64,000 nucleotides of DNA from Membranipora membranacea (GCA_914767715.1 OU612065.1:13022001-13086000); one strand, 5' to 3'; numbered from the stretch's first letter, positions 38,201-50,650 are shown. Notes: generated from the letters alone by a model not told the origin. A program made the numbers and translations.

Positions 38201-41200
38201 TGATGCTATGTTTTATTAATGATGCATAGCATATATTGCCATAGTCATATAATAATATATGGCCTTGGCTTGTGCTCTTGCTGTTGAAAGGTATCTATCA
38301 TAGATGATAACTTTGCTAGTGATCCCCCAAGGGCCTTGGTTGGTGCTGGGGTCAATGTCAACCAGCATGTTTTAATCATGCATCAAAGGGAATATTCTTT
38401 GAATGTTATGCAAAAAACCTGCATAGTAATTTAGAGACATAAAACAGCAGTTATAATACACAAACAAGCGCCAATGATCACAAAAACCGATGATAACGCT
38501 TTGAAAATTTAAATAAGGGTCTAGATACTAAGTTGAATGCCAGGTTTCCCAGACTGCACAGGCTTGGGCTTTATGATTATGACAATTGTCTTTAAAAAAA
38601 TCTTTACAATGAATATTGTTCATAATTTAGAACTAAATCCGGCACACAAGTGTCACATGTTGATTAATCACAAATAGTGAACATCTAGGCTACTTACAGC
38701 TTTGACCAACTGCACATGTAAAACTAGTTTTTCAACTGGTTTTGAGATTCTACATGTCAGCTTCACAAGCTCACCATTTTTTGCTTAAATGCAATAAAAA
38801 AACATTTTTGAGAATTTTTCGCCACAGGCGTCACATTTTTTGCGCTCAACTTATCATCTTTGGGTTTTTATTCACCACAGTTACCATGGTTTAAGACAAT
38901 CATAATCAGATAAATTATTTGTTTCGATGACTGCCAAATTGACGATCAACTTATTATCTTCATGTTATGCTATCTCCAAATTTACTGTCATTTGAGTCTT
39001 GACGCTACCTTATTGCACAGCCAGCCCTTAAAAGCGTTCAGGATGGCGATCGCGGCCGTAGGCGGTCGTTAAGGGGGTGGGTGGGAAGCTAGGAAACTCC
39101 GTTTTTTGCAATTTATCACTTTTTTAACTTTAGCACCCTGTTTACAGTACTTTTGCCTCATCTCACAGAGTTCTAACCCTGTTTTTCAGATTCCTCATAC
39201 CTTAAAGCATACATCTAAGTTGTCACATCAATAAAATAACATAAATGTGCAGACTTATTAATGGTTGTCTTCTCCTATGTCTGGACATTCTCATACACGT
39301 CACTTTTCGGAGACTCGAAAATGATTCATGTCAATTAAGGCTCGCTATAAATGGTCCTTAGGCTATGTTATATGTTGTGATAAGAGATTGTCCTCTTTTT
39401 TCCCTATATTTTCCCATACTAATTAAATAGTTGTCTTCCAATGACAATAAAATCTGACCAAAACGATAACTTCTAATAAAATATAACGAGTCTTATTCAT
39501 TTTAAACAAGCTAGCAGTCTCCGAAAAGTGCCGTGTCTGAGAATGTCCAGACATAGGAGAAGACAACCATTAATAAGTCTGCACATTTATGTTATTTTAT
39601 TGATGTGACAACATAGATGTATGTTTTAAGGTATGAGGAATCTGAAAAACAGGGTTAGAACTCTGTGAGATGAGGCAAAAGTGCTGTAAACAGGTGCTAA
39701 AGTTAAAAAAGTGATAAATTGCAAAAAACGGAGTTTCCTAGCTTCCCACCCACCCCCTTAACGACCGCCTAGGGCCGCGATCGCCATCCCGAACGCTTTT
39801 AAGGGCTGGCTGTGCCTTATTGTGCTGGGAATGATGGCCCTATGATGAAAGATATTCATTTGATTTGACAACATTGACCTTTCATCATAAAAGTAGCTAA
39901 AGTGACCGTCTGAACGAAACTCTTAACTTGATAAAAAGATAATTTTGAGATCAAAAAGATGCATTTATGCAGGTTTGAGGTACCATTGATTTGGAAGATC
40001 ATAGTGGTTGCTGAAGCTGGATCCGGCATCGGTGATTCTCAATTCTTCAATCTCCTTGACCCGATCTGACCTCTGCCACACAGCAAAGTGTTCTCATTCT
40101 GTCATTATCTGCGGAAAAAAAAGATTGTCAAATTTGATATCAAGTAGGCCATAATATGTTGCCCTAGATCCAGGCGCAATGTAGACAGAAATTCATAAAT
40201 CCTACCTCCTGTTTTTTGCAGAAGTCCCAGCTTAGCTAATTAGCAGAATTAATTAATGTTATGATTTGAAAGCATTAGTGTAAATGGACTGGAAGGGAAT
40301 TCTATATATATCTGTGAAAAACTAAAGGGGATTCCCCTAAATAATTTGTATTTAGCAGGTCACAAATGCTGTACTTATTGATGCAGAAAAATTGGAGTAG
40401 AATGGATGGGCGTTAAGTGGAAAAATGACTAGGATATGCTGAATTTGATATTACATCATCCGAATGTTTTTGGGACAGAATTGTTGAAGTTAATCATTTT
40501 TTATTAGCAAAATAATTGCATCAGAAGTTGATCCTGACCATAAATAGCTCTGAACATTCCCATGGTTTCAAACCCAAAAACAATCAATTATTAATTTTTT
40601 GAAAAAGGCAAAAAATCATGTTCCATCATTTCCACAAAGGCGCAAATTATTTTTCTCCATAAAATTAAGCGCTGTGGCCTGTGCTGATAGAAAACTGTTG
40701 GAAGCACATTCAGACGTCTCTTCTGTGTCAGCAGAGTGTCTTAGGGTCAAAATTTACTCAGCTATCAACATACTTTCAATGCAACATTCGTGTGCATGCG
40801 CATTTACATGTAGATGAAAATTTACACAAATTTGGAGACATGCAGTCTATTTGACACTTGCTATTTATCAACGTGTGATAAGATCTTTCAAATTATGATG
40901 GATTGTGACATTTGTGGTTGCATTCGCAATATTTCTGTACTTTGCAACCGAACATCATCGGTGCCTACGACTGAGGATAGTGGGCTGATGTTCAGAAGCA
41001 GAAATTGATTGATTGATTTGTATTCTGTCACTAACTGTAAAAGTTGCAAGAAAAAGGTTGCTGGTACATGTACTCTGCTAAAAAATAATGAAGTTCCCTT
41101 GCATGCAAAAATAGTATTATTAAAAAATAGTTAAAAAAATTGTATTATTAATATATATGCACATGTGTCTCAAAAAGCAGTCTTTGCCCCAGGCAGTGCG

Positions 41201-44200
41201 GTATTTAGGGTGAGGTGACTTTTTAATTTTTACACCTGAATATTTTTTTTTTTAGTAAACCTTAACCATAAGAGTCTGACCAGTCTGTTAAAATTGAATG
41301 CTAGCCAGGATCTGACAGTAACTACTACCCTTTTTTATCATGAACTCCAAGCTTCAGCATGGTTCTATAATTCTATTTTCAGCTATGCTGGTGAAGTATT
41401 TACAGTACAAAACCACATCAGTAAATCAACAAAATGTGTAGTTCATCCATACAGCACCAAATCAACAGGGATTTACATGGACATAGGAAAGGTTTGTTGA
41501 CACAATAACAATAGAAAGTAATTGGTTTCTCTTCTACCACATTAGAGCTGTGAACAACTGATTATTCAATTCCATACTCTCTAACTTATTATATCCAAAA
41601 ATCCTCAGAGTGACAAAGTTGGAAAATAAATCTTGCTTGCTGTGATGAGTTACATTCCTTGAACAAACAATTTTTTTGACATGTGAATTATAGATCTTAC
41701 AGGTTTGCTGATCAAGATTGAAAAGATAGCGTACCCAATAAATCATTATTCTGAGATCTATCAGGTTTTCATCCGGTGAGTTTCCACCAACTTGATGAAT
41801 GATGTTTTAGGGAGCTGCAGAACCAGTTGGGGTGATACCAAACCTCACTGCAGTCGATCTGAAAGATGGAAGTGTTGTACTATTACATTTCACAAACTCA
41901 AAACCACAGGTATGCATATCATTACAAACAAATATATAGCTATATTGACAACTGAAATGTAGAACACACCATTCCACTCAAATCTACTGCCCGATCTTCT
42001 ACGTTCAATTTGAATTAAATCACAACACTCATCGGGAATCTTCCATTATCTGCAACACTGCAGTTATGGATGCATTAAAGCTGTGGCTACACACGCCGTA
42101 TTTTCCAGAAGGTGAAAAAACCAGCGGACGAGCTGATCATGTCTTCAGTGCATTACATGCTAGTACAAGTTTTATCCAATTGCCTGCATTCCTGCGGCGT
42201 GACCAGTGGATCGGGAGCGACTCGAAATGCAGGCAAATGGACCAAACTTGGTCTAATTACATGCCCACTGTTCTTTAACGTCACTTCATGTGACTTATAC
42301 TTTTATGGCATCAAGAAATTTCAGCATTTTAATTTTCTTACAGAGATTAGAGTTTACTGATGCGCACCAGGCTCGATCCTTTGTGTCTATGTTAGATGGT
42401 TACTATAGACTAATGTATGATTACCACTACTCCTTGTCTAACCAAGTGTACTCTCCCATTGTAAAAATTTGGAACGAGCTGAAGTGCTATGGACCTCTGA
42501 GGTGAGCATTATATCCTCCAAAACTTTTGCTGAAACTAGATTTACATTGTTACCGCTCAGCATCCTGTCAACGCCATGGTTATGGTTTATCTCATATGAT
42601 CTATTGCATGCCATAACCGGAATTGACGTTACATATTGGCCTTTGCTAAGACAGAATCTCGACTGGCTCATCTATATCGAATTCTCTGTAGCTCAAGCAA
42701 TTACATTTTGGGATATGGGTATGGGAAAACTTAACTACTGCATCAGGCTTGGTGTATTGCCAAACAGATGGGGGTTAGATTTGACATAATTATCTACCAC
42801 ATCCAAAAATGAGTGCCAGTAATTCCAGACATGATGAGATGCTTACCAGTAGTGGGCGATTCTATGTACGCTATCATAAACTGTTTCTGGGATTAGAAGT
42901 ATTGGCCGTATTTAACAGTAAATCATTGAAGCTAAAGACAAGGAGTAGGTAACTTTTCTCAAAGGTGAATTATTCTGTCGTTTCTACTTGTCAAGTAGAG
43001 GGGGACAACTCAAGACTTTTGTGAGGTACATAGTTACATCACAACACATGAGTAGTTGTGTGTGCTGAATAACTTGGTTTCAATTTGATCCAATTTATAA
43101 AAATATGATTGAATGTTAATGAGCATCCCTCACAAAGGTAACTGTGTAAGGCAGTATTGGTAACTCTCCAGGGTAGCTCAATTCTAGGGGATCAGTTATA
43201 ATTGAAGGAACTGTCATTGGGCCTAGTAAGAAAAATCAATGACCGCATTGGCACTCAACCGCTGTGTTACAATAAATTTGAAACATAGATTTCATGTTCG
43301 TCATACATAAAAATCTAGTTGATAGGATAGCAATCTCTGAAATGATTTAAGGGATGTTAATAAATGAATTATTAAAATACTCATTTGTTACACATTTAGT
43401 GAGAAGACAAGACGGGACAGGCAAGTTTTGAGATTTTTAGATTTCTACACAAGCCTGCTACCATATGCTCATAACTATATGCTCCTTCAGTTGATATGGA
43501 CTAGTTATGACACCCAGTGTTTAGCTTTGTCTGTCCCTTTCGCTGCTGATTAATTTACCATTATGTTCAGAGATGTGGTATTGGCCTTCTGGTAATACCC
43601 TCGCTAATTTGTCTGAGTGGTGTCACCGTACTTCCAGGGGATATCAGGAATGAGTTTTAATAAATATTTCCTTCCTAACTAATCAACTAACTTATTTTCG
43701 TCTTCTATTTTCCTATGGTACTCGTATATATATATATATATATATATAACCTATGGTACTCGTATATATATATATATAATCTATATATACATATATGGTT
43801 ATGTAATCAACGTATCAGAGAGTTTGATTTTGTTTTGCTTGTAGCGAGATTAGTTCTTTAAATATTTGCATCCTGCTCAAATAATGTCATAATCCTGATT
43901 TTTTTTCATTTGACTGTGTAGTATGCATAGCCACGCAGATGGCGTACCGTAAGTTGTTTTCTTATTTTGTGATATCAGTGAAATAATACTATTGTGCAAC
44001 CTACTGGAAGAATCTTCATCCATCACTGATAAAGATGTTTCACATAGCTTGTGTGTGCTGTTGTTATGTTGTTTTTGCTTCAAATCACCAACACCTCATC
44101 CGCATTCTTAGAAAACCTCACTACAATCTATGCGTTGAAATAAAGCCCACTGATGATCAGCACATGAGAGATAATGGATGAGTGAGAAACAAGGATCAAA

Positions 44201-47200
44201 TCTCTTGGTTACTTATATATATCTATATATATACCATTTCAAATCACTCTCCGTTGTGAGATCAGATCTGATCAAAAAGAAACAAAACAAAGAGTGAAAT
44301 TTAAGATTTACTAACAAGCTTTGATTAGATATTGTGCTGAGTATACATTGTTTTCACCCACTCCCCCTCTATATATTTAATGTCAGCTATGGCCCAGAGA
44401 TCGAATAGTAAAAGTTGACATATTAGTCTGATGAGATGTTATTTACATACGTGTTGACCCGAGGGTATTTCATTTTTTTTTCCACTTCGCTTACATTATG
44501 TGTCATCTTTGAAATATCAGGCTGTTGGAATAACCATAGTTGTACAGTAGCTTTAGAAAAATATGACTAGCTTACTTCAAAGCAAATCTGAATGGCTGTC
44601 GCAGTGGGAGTAGAAAAGGATTTTAATTTGGCCACTGTTTTTTGACTAATAACAAAAAGTGGCAGCTTGACAAGACTAAGTGTAGATCATGACCTCATAC
44701 TATAGTCAGATATAAATCATTAATCACTTCTGTAAATGGTGGGTCATTTTCTAATTTACTGTAAGGTTTCCCACGAACTTGTGCGGAGTTTGCCCTAGAA
44801 AGTATGTCAGTATTTTCATCTATATTTCAGCAAAGAGTATATGAAGTTGATATGGAGACGTAACGCGGGATCAGTGGTGGAAGGATCGTTTCTTGTCAAA
44901 CAGAGGAGTACCTCCTTTGATGACTATGTCATCATAGTACACAAGATGGGACGCAACTTTCCAGCTATACCTATTATCTTTGATCACCAAACAAAAACTT
45001 ACTCCTGGTGAGTTTATGGTGGATAACCCATAGGGACAGACCAGAGGCCGAAGTGTATTACAAGTTTTCAGAATGTTTTGATAATATTTACTGTTGCTTC
45101 GTTTGTACATGTTATGAAACCCAAAAAAAACTTGAAACATCACAGACTTCTTATCAGTTTATCTTTGAATTATGACAGCGAGGAACAGACAATGAAGCAA
45201 GCCTTCCACTCCGCATATAGACCCATGTCATTCAACACAGTCAGAGAGCTGATCAGATATTATCGAAGTGGAGACTTCACACATCTCAAACTTACCAATC
45301 CACTCTCTCCTGTACCAAAAGGTAAAGATTTTGTCAAATTTTAACAGTCGATCAATGACCACTCAATGCTTCTACATTAGGTTTCAAACTAGAATCTTGG
45401 TGAAACTGAATTATTTTATTGGTAACTATTTGGTTAAATTGGTACCAGAATACTTTTATGTGATGTTTTATCTTAACAATTCCATAGTATCTCATTTCTG
45501 TTGCAACAGAGGAGTCAGCACTGCTGATATGTAGAGACAGGACAGCAGCGGTGAAAGAAATCAATCCTTCTCTCAATGTAGATCTGGATAATATTGATTC
45601 ACCAATCCTTCTATCACCCAGCGATGTGCATAAAGGAAAGAATCTAGCACGTAAGTGACTGAAAATTGTCTATTTTTGGTTGCTAGAATTTGATTTTTCA
45701 CAGTAAGGAGTGCTCTATGATACCCCTTACAATATAGCTTTTCCCTTCCAAAGTCAGATATCCCTAGCAGTCTGTGCAATCTGGTCAGGTCATGCTCACC
45801 GAGGAGTCCTTGTGTACACTAACTTGTGCCTGCTATTTCTCAGGATTGTGTGCTCCTTGACGTTGAGAGTACAACTCCAACTTACAATACACTATATAAG
45901 GGACTGTAACCCAATCAAAACACTGATGACCTTCGCCAGGATTATTGTTGTGGCAGGTTTTAGCATTGTCTTTGATGCGTGTGGTAATCATATTTATTAA
46001 GATCTCATTACTTTTTAGAGCCACATCATGGAATGTTTGATCTGATGGAGGGAGTATACAGTAAAGAGAAGGTGGTCATCAGAGAAGTCAAGAGTAGTCT
46101 TCAAAACAGAGAGATACTGACTATGGTAAATCTAGGGCTATTGAAAATACCTACTCTGGTGGTTGTACGACCTATTCTTTTTTTTTACATGGATACAGTT
46201 TTGAACAAAGCAGACAAAGTTTCATTCATCTTTCTGACAGGAAACTTTCATTGGATTTTAAATTGTGCAAAGTAATGAAGCCAGCTCGCAAAATTTAATT
46301 ACGTCCATATACCATCCGGTAGGGTACAAACAGCTATATAGGTCATAACTAGATTAAACCGATAATTTTGTATGATTGGCATTATAAGATAACCTTAATG
46401 CTTTTTTGTAGTTCTTTCAGAGGGATGTTCAGAAGGTGTGGAAATGGAAGCATGAAATGATTGTGAGATTATATGGAATGTGCCTCTCCCCGTTTTACGT
46501 CATGTCTCAGAGGCTTGTAGAAGGCAGACTAGACAGACTTCTGCACAAAAAGAGAGAATCGTTTCAGCTCTACCATTGTGTAAGGGCAACAGGGCAGCTG
46601 GCTCAGGCACTCACTTATCTGGTAAGTGTGATGTTGATTTATTTGTGTTGATTTCACATATTTTTGTAGATCTGCGATTTTTTTAATTCAATACTGAGGT
46701 TTTGCATGTATGTGTGTATCGACGATCAAAATTAGTGCATTCAGCTTGGGTGATAAGCATCTCTGAATGCTAAAAATATGCTTTTGCGCTGTGATTTTGT
46801 TAAATGGCTAATCTTGTATGTTATGATTGTGTAGGAATCTCATGGTTTTACACACGGTGCAATCCGCTGTAAGAATATACTCGTTTCATCGTTTGACGCA
46901 CGCGATATTGTAATCAAGTTAGCCGGGGATATGATGTCATCGTACATGTCATCCTTACCGCTTACAGACAAACTCAATCTGGAGAGGTAAGATAAATCTA
47001 ACATCAAATAACCGGCAGTGTCAGTCAGGTTTAGTGAGTACACTCAGACTGGATCAAGTATGATCCAATTTACTGGAATTTGGAGTTGCCCCCTTTTAGC
47101 CGCCGATGGTCTGCCAGTAGAAAAAGAACACCGTCTTGATCTACATACAGTCTGTCTCACTAAATTTAAGGTAAAATGAGGACAAAACTTTGTGCATTTG

Positions 47201-50200
47201 CGCAGGTTTTGATTATATCCGACCAAGGAAAAACTATGTGTTGCATTCATCATTTTGTGCTATAATTACTACATTAATCATTTTTAGGCTTCCATGGGTG
47301 GCATTGGAGAGATGGACAAACCTTTCCAATGAAACAATAGAGTCAGATGTGTATTCCTTTGGGATGACAATCTGGGAGATTTTTAGCCATGGAGAGAGAC
47401 CATTTTCAGATCTCCACACAATGGATGAGGTATGGCTTCTCGGCGATAAAGCCAGCATTGATATTGAAAACAGGAAACATCCCAGTTGCCCACGTAGAAG
47501 AACCATAACCATGAACCATAACTAGTTTTTTTTGCGATTAATTAACGCAATCACTGAGAACCCCAAGTAGTGCATGTTGCACTGTACCAGCCACCAATCC
47601 TTCCAGCCATAAGTATCAGCTACCTCATATTGATAATATTTCCTTCAGGTGAAAATATTCATAGAGTCAGGAAGAGTTATGGGTGTGCCGTCAGCTATCG
47701 AGCGGTTCCGCTCTGACTGTGTTCACCAGTATGCTGATCAGACTACTAGAGAACAGCTGGAAAACCTGATGGGTGTTCTATATGAGAAGATAATCAGAAC
47801 TAACATCAGCTCAGATCCCACCACCAGAATGAGACCTCAGGATATACTCAGGGAATTAATTCTCCTCGACTCATGCTGTGTGTAAACTACTGATAGGTTA
47901 CTTACCTTTAGATTTCCTCAATCATTGTTTTCTTATCTCCATTGAGAAGGTATTATGAAAGGTAGATAAAATTTCTTTGTATTGCACTTTGTGCTTTGGT
48001 AGGGTCCTACCCAATGACATGCAAATAAATTGTTAATGTCACAATTAATCAAATAGGTATTATCTTCTTTCAGTTGCACCAGATGCATACGACCTTGTGA
48101 AGCCCACCGGTCTGTCACCGCTCCACTTACCTAAGAAGCCAGTAGAACATTCCATCAGTGCTGGAGATATACATCTTAAGGCAGGATCACACAACGGTCA
48201 CTCTCCACGTCTGCAGCCTGTCAGAGCACATATCAACGGAAGTCACTCAGCTAATGAGATAGCTGATAGACCGTTACCAAATATACCGCTACCCAAACCT
48301 CCATCCCAGGCTCATATCATAGACCCATGTGATCTGATCGGTTTTGGAGATAACTCAGCCAAAAAATTGGGCACTGTAAGTAAATGAGAAGCTGTTTCAA
48401 GCAAAACCAGAATGGAATGCCTGCAATAGTAGTCTAGGTGCTTAACATTCACACCCTGAAGACCCGAAGTCCTGTCCCTGTGTAGGCAGTGTTTGCTCTA
48501 TTTATGGCGGCCCTCCCATTTCATAAATAGGAATTGAAACTCTATTTGATGCATTTTTTGTAATTTTTCTGTGCCGCGATCAACTTTCAAAATTTGTATT
48601 TATGAATTCAGGGATTCTATGGTGAGGTCTACTTGTGTAAATTGCTACAAAAAGGCGGTAGATCTATCCCGTGTGCTGTGAAGAAGATGATACACCGAGA
48701 GAGGGATGACGAAGCTGCCCAGAGATCACTTATAGAATTTGAAAACGAGCTAAAAATGATGGTACCACTCAACCATCAGAATATAGTCCGTGTGTATGGT
48801 GAATGCTTCTATTCTTTTACCGGTTAGTAAAATTCTGATTAAGTAGTAGTTGCTACTGATTCTGTGTTTGGTGTTGAAGGCTAATTTTCATGACTTTTTC
48901 CCCACACCCTGTCCATATCCAAGTTGGCAAAGTAGGCTGAATTGTAGTTTATTTTTTTGCGGACAGTCTCAAGTTTTCTCAAATTCTTGTTGCTAAGATA
49001 GGCAACATTTTATAGTTGAGTTCTGTCAGCCAAACCATCATATTTTTGCCCTAGTTGATAAACACACTTCGACTTCTTTTGTCTTAGTGTCGGTTGGCTC
49101 GGAAAAATTTGCTCATGGCTAATCATTGACTAATTAGATTGACAGCTGATATCATTGATAACTAAACTTTTTAAATTCCTGTTTTAGATGGGAGAGAAAC
49201 TCGTCTCATTGTTATGGAGTATGTAAGATTTGGAAGCCTGTCTCAGTTCGTCAACAAGCAGTACAAGACTTTGGGAACTGAGCAGAGACTTCAGCTCTTC
49301 AAGAAGTTTGCTCTAGATATAGCAGAGGTAACTTGCTTATTACTGGACAAACCAACACTGACATCGAGACTACACCATAATATTGAGCACAACATGCGTC
49401 CAACTCAATTCAATTCTAGGAAATCTAACCTAATTCCTTCTGGTGCTTCTCAAGCTACGTGAATTAATTTATGCTTAATAAATCAGGGAAATGCATCTAA
49501 TAGTATAACACGTGAGCACTGTAGGACAAACCTTACTTGATGTCCCTATCCCATGTCACTCTTATTTGGCCTCTCTGTTGTGTCATGTATTATTCTACTC
49601 CCATCTATTGGAATCTACGAATGAATTAAACTGTGATTTATTGTTTCAGGGAATGTTGTTTTTACATTCTTTGAATAACGGAATCATACACAGAGATTTG
49701 GCAGCCAGGAATGTGCTTGTTACAGAGAACCCGCATAGAGCTAAGATTACTGATTTTGGCTTAGCCAGAGTTTTGGGTGATGAAGATTATTATAGAAGTC
49801 CTAAAAACTCTGTACTACCACTGCTTTGGTGCGTTGTTTACTAATAAGCTATGTGAAGACGTCTATAATATAGTGCTCAATGTTTCAAAGTAAGGTCATA
49901 TTCTTCTCACACTGTTGTAAGATGGCACTGGCTCCCTCTCCAATCATATCAGATACTCGAATATTGCTTATTAAGGTCGTGTGCAGGTCTTGCAAGCCTT
50001 GATTGATGATTCTGACTTTTTATCAAGGTGCATGTTTCTGTTATTTTTTCTTTATGTCAACAGGTGTGCACCAGAGAGCATCATTGGTAACAGGTTTACC
50101 AAAGCCTCTGATGTGTGGAGCTATGCCGTCCTGTTGTGGGAGATGTACTCGGGTGGTAAGAGACCTTATATTTCTGCTGTGAGGACAAAAGCCAGAGGTG

Positions 50201-50630
50201 AGTAACATATATTCCAGTTACTCTTTATGCACTCCTGCTACTTAGACACAGAGCATGAGTGTATAATTAAAGACTTTGTAGAAGTCATTAGGAGTTGTTT
50301 CTCCTTAGAAGAAAGAGAAGGTAACTCTTAATGGATCAATATTTATTAATGAATAAATTAGAATTAAGAACAAATATATAGCCTTTATTTCATACCTACG
50401 TTATCATGACATCAGATAACTTTTGATTTTTTATAGACGATGGGAGTTTGGAGGTTGATTTTAAGAGCTTAGTGCAGGTTCTCAGCTCATCAGGACCCAA
50501 TACCCGACTACCCAAGCAGCCTGATCTTTCCTCTGATATGTACAACCTGATGATGAAATGCTGGCAATCTGACCCAGAAAAACGTCCATCATTTGAAGTG
50601 ATCACCAATGAGCTAAAATCCATGTGGTGA
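35211..50630 (+). CDS. JAK: Janus kinase (FERM-SH2-pseudokinase-kinase)
   Basis: Twenty exons join in frame: 35211-35525, 36454-36661, 37021-37282, 41383-41491, 41811-41909, 42344-42501, 44831-45007, 45179-45321, 45510-45650, 46019-46125, 46412-46621, 46835-46986, 47288-47429, 47649-47877, 48074-48375, 48612-48822, 49188-49327, 49650-49828, 50064-50197, 50437-50630; about 1203 residues, the usual JAK length. FERM is about 1-380 ([35 protein letters not shown]). SH2 is about 384-490 ([17 protein letters not shown]; Lys407 replaces the FLVR Arg). JH2 is about 538-817, with HGAIRCKN for HRDLAARN and no DFG. JH1 is about 905-1203, with all active-site parts: GTGFYGEV, Lys942, HRDLAARN (Asp about 1051), DFG (about 1070), tandem activation-loop DEDYY (1082-1083), CAPES. 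JAKs bind cytokine-type receptors and phosphorylate STATs. An in-frame TAG precedes the chosen ATG. The exon 14 donor (GTGTGT) is weak but is the only one keeping phase. Confidence 0.95.
35700..35806. mobile_element. Hairpin MITE with 9-bp target duplication
   Basis: This 107-bp element is nearly all inverted repeat, with two arms of about 50 bp starting TAGTCTAAGTGCTCAGA and ending in the reverse complement (TCTGAGCACTTAGGCTA). It is flanked by identical CCTCTCAAG at 35691-35699 and 35807-35815, a 9-bp target duplication. Nine bases is typical of Mutator-like elements. It lies in JAK intron 1 and has no coding capacity. Confidence 0.85.
37451..37860 (+). mobile_element. tRNA-derived SINE, copy 1 (about 410 bp)
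   Basis: The unit begins GTGAATAGCGGGCTATCTAA. It contains a tRNA-like core: a box-A-like segment (GATGGCCGATC, CGATCGGTTAGCGC) and a canonical box B, GGTTCGAGTCCCA, about 80 bases later, closing with ACTGGGGGAGC. The spacing and long variable region resemble a class II (Leu or Ser type) tRNA. Such a head followed by an unrelated body is typical of a Pol III SINE. The second copy begins exactly where this one ends. The phrase GAGAACACAACTCCGA near its 3' end recurs at about 53362, suggesting more family members. Confidence 0.75.
37861..38064 (+). mobile_element. tRNA-derived SINE, copy 2 (head only)
   Basis: A second copy of the first 204 bases of the SINE, offset by exactly 410 bases and nearly identical (one visible difference near the end, GGGTG versus GGGTC). 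It keeps the box B GGTTCGAGTCCCA but loses the body after CTCTCCTGT. The head-to-tail layout could reflect insertion of one SINE at the end of another or a tandem duplication. Confidence 0.75.
38178..38192. repeat. Poly-G run (15 G)
   Basis: An uninterrupted run of 15 G in JAK intron 3, about 115 bases after the SINE pair. Run length is error-prone in sequencing and may vary. Confidence 0.85.
39016..39814. mobile_element. hAT-like foldback MITE with 8-bp duplication
   Basis: A 799-bp element with inverted repeats of about 300 bp (39016-39315 and 39516-39814) and a 200-bp AT-rich centre. The termini are CACAGCCAGCCCTTAAAAGC and its reverse complement; the arms differ at only a handful of positions. 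The identical 8-mer CCTTATTG flanks both ends (39008-39015 and 39815-39822). An 8-bp duplication is the signature of hAT elements (also of P elements). No transposase frame is present, so it would need a helper element. It lies in JAK intron 3. Confidence 0.9.
42163..42253. mobile_element. Short TA-flanked MITE, copy A
   Basis: A 91-bp foldback with ends GTACAAGTTTTATCC and GGACCAAACTTGGTC (imperfect inverted repeats), an inner pair CCAATTGCCTGCATT and AATGCAGGCAAATGG, and TA on both sides. It lies in JAK intron 5. A longer relative is at 62250-62363. TA flanks fit a Tc1/mariner-type target. Confidence 0.75.
42502..44830. other. JAK intron 6
   Basis: A 2.3-kb intron between the end of FERM and the start of SH2. 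The flanking phases (AG plus C) and the match YGPLS / HGPIS with other JAKs show that no exon is missing. It contains the TA microsatellites near 43725-43790 and no other feature I can name. Confidence 0.8.
43724..43798. repeat. Duplicated TA microsatellite
   Basis: Two adjacent copies of CCTATGGTACTCG are each followed by a (TA)n run. The larger unit is duplicated, not just the TA dinucleotide. Located in JAK intron 6. Confidence 0.85.
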
Positions 50631-50650
50631 ATGGATTTTACAGACAGCTA

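Larger units (their letters stand above)
37283..41382. other. JAK intron 3, repeat-rich
   Basis: This 4.1-kb intron, the largest in JAK, separates FERM exons 3 and 4, whose phases match exactly (GA plus C). It holds the tRNA-like SINE pair (37451-38064), a G15 run, the hAT-like foldback element (39016-39814) and otherwise AT-rich sequence. Open frames near 40599-41008 show no recognisable protein and are treated as chance. Confidence 0.8.

Noticed and set aside
37495-38203. Open frames of 65-94 codons repeated in two places, translating to nearly the same peptide
   Set aside because: They are translations of the two tRNA-derived SINE heads. The identity comes from the repeat, not from a conserved protein.
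40599-41008. Two consecutive plus-strand frames in JAK intron 3
   Set aside because: Cys-containing but no recognisable fold, and the JAK exons on both sides join in phase without them. Treated as chance.
42066-42278. Plus-strand frame upstream of JAK exon 6
   Set aside because: It runs through the 42163-42253 MITE and ends before the exon acceptor at 42344. Not part of the JAK chain.
45710-46000. 96-codon plus-strand frame in JAK intron 9
   Set aside because: The flanking exons (45510-45650 and 46019-46125) join in phase, and the frame shows no kinase-like content.
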